Assembly (NCBI GenBank): GCA_029379385.1
Contig: CM055612.1
Span: forward strand, 5,642,001 to 5,706,000
Length of the DNA: 64,000 bases
Origin: Quillaja saponaria
Lineage: Eukaryota > Streptophyta > Magnoliopsida > Fabales > Quillajaceae
Reading direction: 5' to 3'
Each line of letters starts with the position of its first letter. Position 1 is the stretch's first letter. A program made the translations under genes and the position numbers. The notes under the pieces were generated by a model. It was not told where the DNA came from, made no database searches, and worked only from the letters and a program-made list of their open reading frames with translations. Shown here piece after piece: positions 12,507 through 23,855 of this stretch.

Positions 12507-13026
12507 CTATTCAACAAAGTTGGTGTTAATTAATTCATCTTGTTTGACAAAGATGCAATGAATTGTTCTTTCTCTCTTTTTTTCTCTACTCCTCAGAAAA
12601 ATGAGGATTCAGATTTTGTACATGTATTCAAAACTTAAACATCTTACTAGCTAGAGGTTGGGTTTGTCAGACATGTATTTGATCTTGAACCATGCATACA
12701 TTTCCACCATTCCTTCGTTATACACACTCCTTACTCAAGTTTTATACATAGATATGTTATTGTTTCTGCTATGACAAATTTCCAACAAGATTTTGTTAAA
12801 TAAAAATTAGAAGCAATAGAAATCTACACAGATTAAAAGACATTTTCCTGGACTATTTAAATTAATGCTTCTATAATATATGGCTTGTGCCAAAGCTAGA
12901 TTGAATTACATGAAAGATCAAAGCAATTAATTAGGAGTTGCATGTTAATTAAACCCTAGCTAGCAAGCTAGATGCATGATGAAGATCAAAGATGGAAGGT
13001 GATGAATGCATAGTTAATTAGTTACA

Positions 13027-13614
13027 TCATTTTGTATTGCCTCTAATCTCTGATTTCAGCTCCCTGGTGATTGCTGCAACACAACTTGAGCTTCTTGCAA
13101 TAACACCCTTGTTTTTTTGTTGATGATCACCTTTATTAATATCTCTGGGACTCGTAGACTTGGCCCTAATTCTTGAACTTTTTTTCAGTATCTCCTTGAT
13201 TGCTTCAGCTTGGTACAAAACAGGATATGACCTACCAATTCTATTGAACTTCAAACAAGCACTCATGTGAGCATGCAAAGCCTCTTCTCTCTTCCCACCA
13301 TTCTTCTCCATCTCTTCATTAACTGCTGCATCACACAAACCACATATCAACTTCCCCAAAAACTTGTTACGAACGCCATTAATGTACTCCGGTGTGCACT
13401 CCTCTGACATGCCACAACATTCACATTTGGCATCCTCAACCTCAGAAATTGGTGGAAGATGATCAGTGACAGCTTCTTTGCTTAATTCAAACGAGATATC
13501 GGATATCGTTCTCTGAAGACCTTCCATTGAGAGTCTTGGAGGCTTACGATTGCCATCAGCAGTACTCTTGGTGTAGGAATAGGATGCCATGAGATTCTCT
13601 CTATTAGGAGCCAT
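13027..13614 (-). CDS. DUF1677 family protein
   Basis: This single-exon gene encodes 195 residues of the plant-specific DUF1677 family, whose biochemical role is unknown. The diagnostic cysteine block is at about residues 62-97: CECCGMSEECTPEYI, then GKLICGLCDAAVNEE, which looks like a small metal-binding module (inference). The N-terminal part contains RLSMEGLQRTISDIS, a serine-rich segment seen in the family. The C-terminal third is basic and low in complexity. ATG at 13612-13614 is the only start compatible with the conserved N terminus. A TATA box is about 92 bp upstream. In Arabidopsis, from memory, a DUF1677 gene lies next to SKM1, which agrees with the neighbour here. Length is normal for the family and no damage is visible. 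Confidence 0.93.
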   Translation of the reverse strand: MAPNRENLMASYSYTKSTADGNRKPPRLSMEGLQRTISDISFELSKEAVTDHLPPISEVEDAKCECCGMSEECTPEYINGVRNKFLGKLICGLCDAAVNEEMEKNGGKREEALHAHMSACLKFNRIGRSYPVLYQAEAIKEILKKSSRIRAKSTSPRDINKGDHQQKNKGVIARSSSCVAAITRELKSEIRGNTK

Positions 13615-13705
13615 GAGAGGAAATGAGAAATCAAGAAATTGAAGTTTGTTTGAATTAAGTAAGCTATGCTAGGACAGGGTGTGTAGTAAGTAGAACTAAG
13701 TCTTA

Positions 13706-13712
13706 ATTTATA
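13706..13712 (-). promoter_or_regulatory. TATA box of the DUF1677 gene
   Basis: Minus-strand TATAAAT lies about 92 bp upstream of the ATG, the expected spacing for a short plant leader. RY-like CATGCATG repeats lie further upstream near 13879-13886. Confidence 0.5.
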
Positions 13713-14743
13713 TTGTCTGCTGTTTCTCTAGAAACTTTTTGAGAGAAGAAGATGTATGTGGAGTGTGGACTGTGAGTACTTAATTTGTAAGGTAATTAAT
13801 GAAGGACAACCTGAATCACCTAGATTTTTCGTGAACAAAATGGAAACAACTGGTTTTGGGTTAACTTTTTTATAAAACCATGCATGCACCCATTGAGGCC
13901 ACAGCCCACAGGTTGAGGTTTCTGTAAGTGTAATCCTATAGAGTGGTATCAAATCATATGTATATATAATATAGAGGATGAATCTTGTTATAACAACATA
14001 TAAAATGTATAGATATATCTAAAGAACTCCAAAAAATCACGAGAAACATAGCCAACCATATATACAAGTGACATGTGAGAGAGAGAGAGATGGAGTTGTA
14101 TTTATGAGAGAGAGATGTGTAAAAGGGAGAAGCTCAACATTGATTCACAGGTTTCTTGGAGGAAATTCAAAAAGTAAAGTGCTAGTTGCTGCTATATATC
14201 TTGCTGTGTATTCCTGTGGCAGAAAACCAGAAAGGCTTTAAAAACTCTGGAATTGAGCCATAATAATAATAAATAAATAACATACAGAGCAATATTTGGT
14301 CAGAATGAATTTGGGGACTAATTTAGAACACATTAGGGGGCACAAGTGGAATTGAGCCAAGGATAGAAAAATATGGCCCAACCCATAAAGTGAATGAGGA
14401 TGAGCTTTTCTATATGCAAATGTTGTTCATGAATTATCCAAACCCAAAGAAAATAGTGGATGGGAAAAAAACACAGACCCATTATTGTCCTTCTTCATCT
14501 AAGGGCCGAACCTAAATCCTTGCAAATGCAATCCGGCCCAGACTGAAGATATTATTTTGTTGGTTTGGATGAGTTGTGATTATTTCAGATTGATTGAAAC
14601 CAATGCAAATTAAATAGATTAAACAAAAAAATAAAATTAGGATGTTATCTACATTACATTTATATTATATATAAAGAGTCTTAAAGGATGAATATTTTGA
14701 TTTTTTATTTTACCTCTTATACTTATTAAATTTTCAATATTAT

Positions 14744-14955
14744 CACACTCTCTTGATGTGTAAAGTTTGAATGAAATTAAAATTTTAAAACTTAATATAT
14801 TTCTAATTAATGGTTAGAGTTCTAATATAAATTATTTTTTTTTTCTTTTTTATTTTTTCTTTTTTCTTTTTTCAAAACTTTCTATTGATGTTTAGAGTTT
14901 GAATGAAATTGAAAATTTAAAACTTAATATATTTCTAATTAAATGGTTAGAGTTT
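14744..14955. repeat. Diverged tandem duplication, about 130 bp apart
   Basis: Two segments (about 14744-14825 and 14876-14955) share the ordered blocks GTTTGAATGAAATT, AACTTAATATATTTCTAATT and TGGTTAGAGTT with few differences. A T-rich spacer separates them. Confidence 0.75.
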
Positions 14956-15540
14956 TGTTTTATTATGAATTGTTTTCTTTTTTTCAAAGCTTCTTAATAG
15001 TTGTAGAATTGTCTAATTATGTTGTACATAATAACATGAACAGAACCTATATTTACATAATATATTAGCAAGCTTGGAACTCTTCATCAAACCATAATTG
15101 ATTAGTTTATTCTAATCATAATCATAACTTCTTATATGCTTTCTTTATATATTCTTCTGCAGCTCCTGTTTATATACTTTTTTGTTTTTGGCAACTTCTC
15201 AATGTTTATATATTCTTTCTGTTTTTGTTTTGGTATATACTCTTCTTACATGAATATGAAAATTGAGAGGAGAATATATATTAAATAATGCATGTGAGAA
15301 ATTGGAAGAAGAGAGTCTAATAGAGAGGTGATGTACATAGACCATCATTGCTAAAAATCATATAGATGCATATTAAAAAAAATTATATGTTTATATTATG
15401 AATTAAATATTTATGAATTTATCTATTTGTTTAATGTCATTAACATAAAGTATTATTTGTTTATTTACATCTATTCTTGATGAACATATATGATATATCA
15501 TAAATATGATTCACGCGTAATGCATGTACTATGAAAGTTA

Positions 15541-15562
15541 GTATATATATATATATATATAT
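15541..15562. repeat. (TA)n microsatellite
   Basis: An uninterrupted run of about ten TA units in intergenic DNA. Confidence 0.9.
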
Positions 15563-17938
15563 GAATATGAAGATACATATTGTAGATTGATCTAACAAAT
15601 TTCACATTGAACCCACAATGTTTGTATTTTTTAATTTCCACAAGACTTAATTTCTACTAATAATTTTGGGAATCTCATATAAATTATGACCTGAATCAGA
15701 TTGATTCTTTTTTGAATCTTTATACATGTAATTCCCTCGACACTAGAAGATACTCTTATATTTTTTTGTACATAATTCTTGATACAATCTTGTAATTTTT
15801 TTTTTTTAACAAATTGCCTACCAATCTTATTCAAATTTGAAAATTTGAATTAGTTTTAGTGCAATCAATTCATTTTTTATTAAAGTAAGATAAAGGTAGG
15901 GCTCTTAAATTTGATGACCTCTCTAAGATAAAGTGTATTTTCTATTTCAAATGTGAAGTAAGTCATCATATTGGTGAAACTGAATATTCGAAATTCAGCT
16001 GACTCCCTGTTTTCTTCTCTCTCTTTTTAAAATAAAATAAAATATATTAATATATAATAAATGAAATAATTAATATATATATCTATATATAAATATAAAT
16101 TTGTATGCAAATAAATTGCGTGAGGTATTCAAGATAGGAAAAATTCAGAAACAAGAGTCCCCCATTACGTTTAGCATTTGAAATGCAATAATTCAAGATA
16201 TTCTTAGGCATCAGATTCGACATTTGAGAACAAGTCTAGATAGGATAGTTGATTACCACTAGCCATCAGGCAAAACTAATTTCCATGTTTGCTTTTGCAT
16301 ATTTAATTCCATGTAAATTAGAGGATTACATTAATATAATTAACATCTACGAATAATCTTTGAGTTTTACAAAATTTGAGATCTATTCAATTAATTGAGT
16401 TCTAAAATAAATTTCGAGCTCGAATCCAAGTCCTTAACTAATAACAAAAAAAAAAAAAAGTTTATCGCTTTTTTATGTTCTAAATTAATTTTGTTTGACT
16501 GTTTTATTTTAGCAAATTGGTATATCTAATCAATGTGATAAAAAATTTAAAAATATTATGTTCAATATTTGCAATAAACTTCTTATCCAACTTATATATT
16601 AAATAATGTGACATTTATTTATTTATTTTTTGGTTGATCATGTAGATTGAAAATTTTTACACTTTGTTGTACTGAATTCAATTTCATTTAAAGTTATTAT
16701 TCTTACTTTATGGACTATGACAAGCTAGTATATAAGTATCAATTGCACTCAAACAAAATTTTATAGATATGTTATCACTGGAAGTTTGTCCAAATATATT
16801 TTTTTTAAGTGATATGGTCAATTTGTATTGGTGTGATCACAATCCTACGTTGTGTATGATATCACACAAAAATTAGTAATAATATATATTTTTTTGTTTA
16901 GTATTCAAGCTAGTTAATGTGCACGCATTCGACTAGTTTATGTGTACCTAAATAAATTTATATCTCCAGTTTGATTAAAGACAAGATATTTTATTTTATC
17001 TTACTTTCTAATAAAATTTAAACTTACAAATAAATAAATAAATCACACATTTTTCATCGTTGAAGTAAGTAATAACTTTTGATTGTTAAAGTCCTTCAAT
17101 TTTGGATAGAAGGAAAAAGAAAAGGGTATACATAAAAGCCATATTTATTTGTATTGAAATCTCCGTTTGATTAATTTAGAACCACAAAGAAAATCATGAA
17201 AATTAAATAAGATCAAACAAAAATAACCTGTAAATCCCAAGGGAGTTAGTTACACGTGGACGAATCTAAGTAACGAGAGAATATTTAGAATTGAGAGGCG
17301 GTGGTTAAGAACTCGTTGCACGCTTTCGATGACATCGAAGGTTCGTACATCCTTCTCTATCAACTGGCTAATCGGCTCATCCACTCTCGGCTTGGCTACT
17401 TTGGCTGCTTTCTATTTTTTTCTTCTAATTTTTGTAAACAAATTTCAAACACATTCTCTCTCTTTTCAATGATGCATAAAAAATAAAAAAAAATAAAAAT
17501 GGAAGAACTAACTAAATAAAAAAAAAAAACAAGAATATTTGTATACCATCAAATAACAAATCCTAAATTTTTCACAATTAATAATGAAATTTATTTAATA
17601 AACAAATTTAGTTTAACTAAAAAAAAAATCTTCTTAACACTAAATTATTATATGTTATAAGTAATTTTTTTTGAGATAAAAATAATTTTATTGAGTTAGT
17701 TTAAATCGATTTAATACCTCTTAATTGATTGATTTTCAAAAAAAATTTCAAGATAAACTAATTGATTTTACTTTATTGTATTTTAGATTGAATTATTTTT
17801 GAAACGGAGATATCGAGTCATCATCCAACATGTCTAGGATTTGGATCATCTCTTAGCCTACTCAGATGAGTATGTGTGATAGGAAAAAAATAATAATTAT
17901 GAATTAAGTAAATAAATAAATAACAACCATTCTCCTGC

Positions 17939-17944
17939 CACGTG
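17939..17944. promoter_or_regulatory. G-box in the hydrolase promoter
   Basis: CACGTG inside GCCACGTGGT, a high-affinity context for bZIP/bHLH factors. It lies about 195 bp upstream of the TATA box of the monoacylglycerol-lipase-like gene. Confidence 0.55.
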
Positions 17945-18136
17945 GTCAGATAGGTAGTTAGCTCATCTGTGTTCCAAGCTTCCAGCTAATGGCAGCTAAA
18001 AATTAAAATGTCAACCCAAAGCACGCATTTCCTCTGCAACTGTGGCTTTTATGCCAAGTCTATCTTAGCCGTCAATTTATTGGACCCACGTATACCGATC
18101 AACGGCCAATATTCATTGTTGCAGAATCACCCCCAT

Positions 18137-18143
18137 GTATAAA
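18137..18143 (+). promoter_or_regulatory. TATA box of the monoacylglycerol lipase-like gene
   Basis: TATAAAT lies 96 bp upstream of the chosen ATG and just before a CT-rich leader. An open frame that enters upstream of the ATG at 18233 overlaps this leader and is unlikely to be translated. Confidence 0.6.
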
Positions 18144-18232
18144 TTGTGTACTCTGCTATCGAACGCGTAAATTCCGTATCTTTTTTCCTTGAGCTCTGTC
18201 TTTTGCTTTTTCTCTTTCATTCAATTTCCGTT

Positions 18233-21200
18233 ATGTCTTTGGGAGAAATGGAGATGGATCAGCTGACCTCTGGTGCGAGCAATCGCATAATCCCAATTTT
18301 CAAAACGCTAAGGGCGTCTTTGATTTTTGTTTATTCCCTTTTCATCTCCTTGTTATTAGTTATCCTCCCTCGCCGTCGACGCATTTCTTCTTCTAATGCG
18401 GTGGCAGCGCCGCCTTCATCTCCGAGGAAGCATTTGAAGCGGAGGTCGGTTTGGTTAATTAGGGAAGATGAAGATACCTTGAGAAGAAGGGCTTTAGCTG
18501 AGGGTTTGGAAATGGGGAACGAGGATAGCTGCTGCCGATGGAGTACTTCGTTATTTTTTGGGGTTAGGAGAAACGCTTTGTTTATCCGTTCATGGTTTCC
18601 GGTCTCCGGTGATTTGAAGTAAGGGTTTTTCTTTTTTAACACGTTTTGACAAAGTCTATTTTTATCTTGTTTACGTTTTGGTTTTAAAAAGTCCCAAGTT
18701 TTGGGTTTCAGAGTTTTACTTGTGTTTCTTATTTCGAGAAAATAAAACAAAAATGATGAAATTTGGCACTTAAAATCGTGGGTTTTGAGAATGCTATTTC
18801 TAAACAGAGCTCTGAGAAGATTGATGTTAAACCTTATACTAAACTGTCTTGGTCCTGTATAAAAAGTCAAAAAGTCAGAAATGCAGAATTTTCTTCTGTT
18901 GAATGTTTGGAACACGACCAGAATGGTCCAATCATTTATAGCTTGAGCGTAATTCAACTATTAGCTACTTCGACTGTGGCCTAGAATTAAGTTAATTGGG
19001 GCTGAAATTTCGGAGTCATTTTTTGTCTTGGTCTTTATAGCCTATGATAAAAAATGTAAAACTGAATTTTAATTGAGATTTATTCATAATTTCCCGTATA
19101 ATTGGTATAATTCTAAATTTGTTTCTCAATTGCCTGAAAGGGAGTGAAACAAAATAATAGAAGTTATATCCAATAAGTGAATCATCGATATTGTGTTTCA
19201 GTTACTTAAATACAAATAGGGTCTCTAGATCAGATTGTCAGATTAAGCTGTACACATTCTGAGTTTGTCGAGTTGTATGTGTTGCATTTCTGGGAAATGT
19301 ACTATATAGTAATGAATTCTGATGTTCGTCATAGAAAAAATAGATTTTTCTAGTAATTGATTTTAAATCTCGTATACAAGCAACACAATCTCTTATATCG
19401 AGCTTCAGACAATTCATTTGTTACTGGCATTGAATTTGGTTCTGTTTCTTACTTTGTGCTATTTATAATATGATATTTTTTCCAAACAAAGAGATAGTCA
19501 CTTATCAGGTTTTATGTTAATCCTTGCTTGTTAACTTCTGTTCTTGTGTAATATGAGTAATTTAACGGGTTTTCTTGCTGCAGGGTTTCTTTTTTTTGTT
19601 TTTTGTTTTTTGTGGGCATGCCACACATCTTTAGCATGTACTGTTTTACAATTCCGCTGCAGTTGGCATTGTTCTGTTGCTCTTTTTTTAGCTTCTGTCT
19701 CAAGGGCTTGTTTTTTCTATTTCAGGGGCATTCTGATTATCATTCATGGGCTCAATGAGCACAGGTAAGTTTGGTTTGACTAGTTTTAAAAAACTATATA
19801 TGTTTCTCAGCTTAATGTTTCTTTTATCTATGGGACAAGCCTGAGCTAATAAAAAATAAAACTACTATTGGTAGATTTAAAGCTTACCCATTACATGGTG
19901 GTATCAGAATACGGGATTCATGCTTTTTCCATCTTTGATTTGGTGTCCATTTTCAGCGGAAGATATGCTCAGTTTGCAAAGCAATTAACATCATACAACT
20001 TTGGTGTCTATGCGATGGATTGGATAGGTAAGTACTTCCTTTAGTACGTATGTTGTTAGTTCTTTCACTCTCATGCTCAGAAAGACTGGCATATGTGATT
20101 TGTCCAAATTCTTTATACTAAAAATTTGTCAGATTTGGTTATATACATGGTAGTAGCCTTTGTGTTTTATTCTGCTTTTCTTTTCCTTTATGTTTTAACG
20201 AGTTGTTTTTCTTGCAATAGGTCATGGAGGGAGCGATGGATTGCATGGATACGTTCCTTCACTTGATCATGTTGTTGCAGACACGGTAAGTTTAGTTTAA
20301 TTTCCCATACCCGGTCTTGGTTATACCTCACTCAACTACTTAAACACCTCTATGGGGTTACTCTAATCTACAAGAATCTTACAAGCTTCTTGCTGTTAAA
20401 GGTGTTTCTCTTTTTCTCACATGTAGGCAAACCATTCCTTTGTTTTATATATTTGCTTTTTTCGATTATTTTCAATATTTTTAGATGAGTCAATTTTTTT
20501 ATCTTGCTATCAACATGATTGTTTTCATGCCTAACTTTTTGATTGTCATGTTACTAGGTAATTTCTTACTATGAAATATTAATTTCTAGTATATTCTTTA
20601 GGATTTTTCTAACGTATTAAGGTTCTATAAATAAAAAGTATAATATATGTATAACGGCAATTGATTATGATTACAATGATATTTAATACATAAATTATTA
20701 CTTTTGAAAAAGTTATCAATTTTTAAAGACTGTATTTATTGCATCTTAACAAGTTTCCTTAGGCCATGAATTAGAAAAACTATATTCCTTATTTCCATGA
20801 TATGTAATATTCTTGTATTTATACATGGATTAGTTTAGCTGTTTTGCAATTATGATTTGCAATGACAAGTGAGGGTGAAAACAGGGAGCTTTCTTGGAAA
20901 AGATTAAGTTGGAGAATCCTGGAATCCCATGCTTCCTTTTTGGACACTCTACTGGAGGGGCTGTGGTTTTGAAAGTAATACATGAATGTTCTGTATTTTG
21001 TCAGAATTTTTTTTGTCTTTCATAACCTCCATAGCTAATAACTAAATGTTTATGTAGGCAGCATCACTCCCTTACATAGAACGCATGCTGGAAGGAATTG
21101 TATTGACCTCACCGGCTTTGCGTGTTAAGCCGGCTCATCCCATTGTTGGGGTAAGTAAAGTTCTCCGTGCACAATGGACCACTGACAATTGACCAATGTC

Positions 21201-21708
21201 ATTAATTTTTGAATGCATCTATAATATTATTTAGCATCTCGTTTATTGTCTGCTGAAAAATATATGCATGCAGGCAGTTGCTCCATTCTTTTCGCTGGTT
21301 GCTCCGAGGTTCCAATTTAAAGGTGCAAACAAAAGGGGAATTCCAGTTTCAAGAGATCCAGCAGCACTGTTAGCCAAGTATTCAGATCCATTGGTCTACA
21401 CAGGACCAATAAGGGTCCGAACAGGGCATGAGATCTTACGTATTTCTTCTTACTTAATGCGGAACTTTAAATCTGTGACAGTACCATTCTTTGTCCTCCA
21501 TGGAACTGCTGATAAAGTAACTGATCCACTAGCATCCCAGGATCTGTACAATGAAGCAGCTTCCCAGTTTAAAGACATAAAGCTTTATGACGGATTCTTG
21601 CATGACCTTCTCTTTGAACCTGAGCGCGAACAAGTCGCACGGGACATAATTTACTGGATGGAGAAGAGATTGGCTTCAAACATGGGACAGGTCAATATTC
21701 TGTGGTAA
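18233..21708 (+). CDS. Monoacylglycerol lipase-like alpha/beta hydrolase
   Basis: This serine hydrolase belongs to the plant monoacylglycerol lipase family (lipase_4/hydrolase_4 fold), expected to cleave monoacylglycerols or lysolipids. Exons are 18233-18618, 19726-19764, 19957-20027, 20221-20285, 20885-20974, 21058-21150 and 21274-21708; all introns are GT-AG and phases close to 392 residues. The N terminus has a hydrophobic segment ending in LPRRRRISSS and a basic linker, suggesting a membrane-associated form. The oxyanion motif HGLNEHSG is at 136-143, the nucleophile elbow GHSTGG puts the catalytic serine at 209, the acid is probably Asp328 (HGTADKVTD), and the base is His358 (FLHDLLFEP). 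The family HX4D-type feature is also visible. The gene is intact; its exact substrate cannot be read from sequence. Intron 4 carries a MITE copy. Confidence 0.95.
20601..20780. mobile_element. Candidate MITE, copy A (in intron 4 of the hydrolase gene)
   Basis: This is a 180-bp AT-rich element with imperfect terminal inverted repeats: the left end GGATTTTTCTAACG and the right end ...TTAGAAAAAC, with inner CTTAACAAGTTTCC. The core TATAAATAAAAAGT and the ATTATGATTACAAT block recur in copies at 45603-45769 and 58914-59083. No coding capacity. Target duplications are unclear. Confidence 0.55.
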
Positions 21709-22482
21709 TATTTGGTCAACACACACTTCAGGAAAGAAGTTTACTTTTTTTATTCATTTATTTTTTCATGTTTTTTGGGAGGAGGAGGAGATGTCCCTTT
21801 GTGCAGGAATTACAAGGGTGTGATGCAGAAGCAGATAGGGGATCTATTATGTTAGATTTATGTATGAGATGCTTTCATCAGAGAAACTTGCAATTTGCTG
21901 ACATGGTTTTAAATATAGTATCTTTTAGTTCTTTAATTTCCTTGAATTAATACTTTAACATTGGGTGAATACTGTTTACATGGTACTTATCGGGTTGGCA
22001 AAGAAGTTAACAGAATGTAGTCTATGTCACTGTCTCATGTCCTTCAGTAAAATGAGTGAAAATAATTTCGTCAAATTTGGCCAAACCTGTACTCTACTTG
22101 CTCTCCATTAGCCCTTATTCATATACGTACCTTATCCATCGCTGGTAGGAGGGCACTGTACCCTATCTGCTGGAAAAATTTGTAAACTCTTACCTGACCC
22201 TCTGTTTTTAATTAGGGTCAAATAAAATGAGATAAAACACTATAATTTATTTATGATAACAATATAAAAAATCTACCTAATTAATCATTTTCACATTCAA
22301 TTGAAATAAAAACACAACTTACAAGGCTAAAATCTTATTTTGCTTATATTTACTTATTTTTATAAATATATACTAAGAGTGAGAGCATGACGAGTACCTT
22401 ATGAATTTTGACTATAATCTTTACTCGTCTCATACCCGCAGCTCCTACTCATCCCATATCCACTGTAGAACTAGTATTTTCT
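21709..22482. other. Intergenic region between convergent hydrolase and LFS-like genes
   Basis: This stretch should contain the 3' untranslated regions of two converging genes. No other gene or repeat was recognised. Confidence 0.6.
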
Positions 22483-22974
22483 CTAGGGTAACAGAGCATC
22501 ATCAATCTTCTTGGCCATGAATTGGAGACAATACTCAACATAAGCAAGAAAATCTTCCAATTTCCACCCATCCATAGGAGCACAAACAAACGACCATTCA
22601 ATCTTACAACCACCTTTGTGATCATCATTACCGTTGATTGGTAATACTTTGAAGGTTCCCACATATGACTTGATCCCAATATTATTGTCAAGCACTTGGT
22701 AGCTCAAACACCGTTGGATCGGATCAATCATGAGCAGTTTCTCTTTGGCCCACTTGATTATAGTCTCAGATGATGATGTTGTTGTAGCCGCGGTGTACCG
22801 GATCAAGCCAGGCTGGCCAGAAGCTCCATCCACTTGGTAACAAGTGTCAATAGGGAACCACTTGTGAAAATTGCAGAAGTCCTCCAATATTGGCCATACT
22901 TGTGCTGCCTTTAAGACTGCTATTTCAATGGAGGCTTTAGATTCCCATTTTTGCTTTCTTTCTTCTTCCATCAA
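22483..22974 (-). CDS. Lachrymatory-factor-synthase-like protein (Bet v1/SRPBCC fold)
   Basis: This intronless gene encodes 163 residues of the polyketide cyclase/START-like superfamily, in the branch related to onion lachrymatory factor synthase and the PYR/PYL/Bet v1 fold. Members are small soluble proteins with a hydrophobic ligand cavity. Visible family landmarks are the N-terminal KWESKASIEI strand, WPILEDFCNFHKWFP, a GLIRYT strand, WAKEKLLMID, CLSYQVLDNN, GCKIEWSFVC and the C-terminal helix LEDFLAYVEYCLQFMAKKI. It lacks the PYL gate and latch motifs, so it is not an ABA receptor. The true enzymatic role is unknown; non-Allium homologues should not be assumed to make lachrymatory factor. 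Length is typical, and two adjacent methionines at the start make the exact initiator ambiguous by one residue. It converges on the hydrolase gene. Confidence 0.92.
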   Translation of the reverse strand: MMEEERKQKWESKASIEIAVLKAAQVWPILEDFCNFHKWFPIDTCYQVDGASGQPGLIRYTAATTTSSSETIIKWAKEKLLMIDPIQRCLSYQVLDNNIGIKSYVGTFKVLPINGNDDHKGGCKIEWSFVCAPMDGWKLEDFLAYVEYCLQFMAKKIDDALLP

Positions 22975-23855
22975 AACCCAACTTTTTTTTGGGTGTGTTC
23001 TTCACTTCTTTGAGTGAGGGTAAGGGAGAATGAAAAAAATGGCAAAAGAGGCCAAGTGGGGGCCTGGACTCATGGACAGCTCTACTAGACTACTACACCA
23101 CTAAAAAGGAATCAAATGCTGGGGGACATGACTTGGACAGTTTATCACCATTGGCAGTTACATAGATTAGTGTTTTTTTACCACTAATTTTAATTTTTTT
23201 GTAAATGTATTAGTAAATATAATTTTAAAATATTTAAAAAATAAATAACTCATTAATTACATAATATTAAAATTATAATTAACTATTATAATAAATATTA
23301 AGTAATTTTTATATATATCAAATACACAAAAGGCTCATTCAATAAATTAGAAATTTTTGAGAAAAATATGAATAACTTTTATTTATTAAATATTATATAG
23401 ATATATATACAAAATAGATATTCATTACTCTAAATAGGTAAAACTAACTCAAATGAGATAACCTTAAATTTGTAGATGGTGACATTTGAACATGAGATAA
23501 AAAATATACATTGTTGTATACTAGTTAGAAAAATGAAAAAAATAACCATTTACTTATCAATTGTGAGATTTAAACCTAAAACCAAAAGTGACATATTGCT
23601 ATATACTTGTGAAAGAGATATCAATTTTTATATATTCTCATTCAAGGCAAAAAAAGGCATGCTGATAAAAAAAGAAAAGAGTATTTCGTATATCAAAAAC
23701 TTATGTACAAAGCATTGAACATACACGAGGAATTCCAACTTGAAGTTTGAATAGAGTTCCCGTTGTGCATCCTGCCATAGCTCAAAACTTTTTTACCTAC
23801 CCTGCCAGAGGCCCGGAGTATAGAAAATGCAAAGAACAAGTTGACGACTTGCATA
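22975..23855. other. AT-rich intergenic region
   Basis: A pyrimidine/purine-rich stretch upstream of the LFS-like gene probably holds its promoter, followed by AT-rich DNA (23160-23720) without recognisable genes, then the likely 3' UTR of SHH1. Confidence 0.55.

Larger units (their letters stand above)
8517..13026. other. Long intergenic region, AT-rich
   Basis: No firm gene was found in about 4.5 kb. A 153-codon open frame on the minus strand (9448-9909) and a CT-rich leader-like stretch on the plus strand (about 9940-9990) may point to an unrecognised transcript, but neither shows family similarity. A coding-like relic at 12073-12241 and a perfect palindrome at 12482-12506 are described separately. 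No known miRNA core sequence was recognised. Confidence 0.5.
13713..17938. other. AT-rich intergenic region with local duplications
   Basis: No supported gene was found. It holds GA repeats near 14077-14090, a diverged tandem duplication at 14744-14955, a (TA)n run at 15541-15562 and several (AAAT)n tracts. A GC-richer island at about 17283-17410 stands out; its open frames on both strands match nothing I recognise. Confidence 0.5.

Noticed and set aside
18331..18957. 208-codon open frame antisense to hydrolase exon 1
   Set aside because: It is a shadow of the hydrolase coding frame extended into AT-rich intron.
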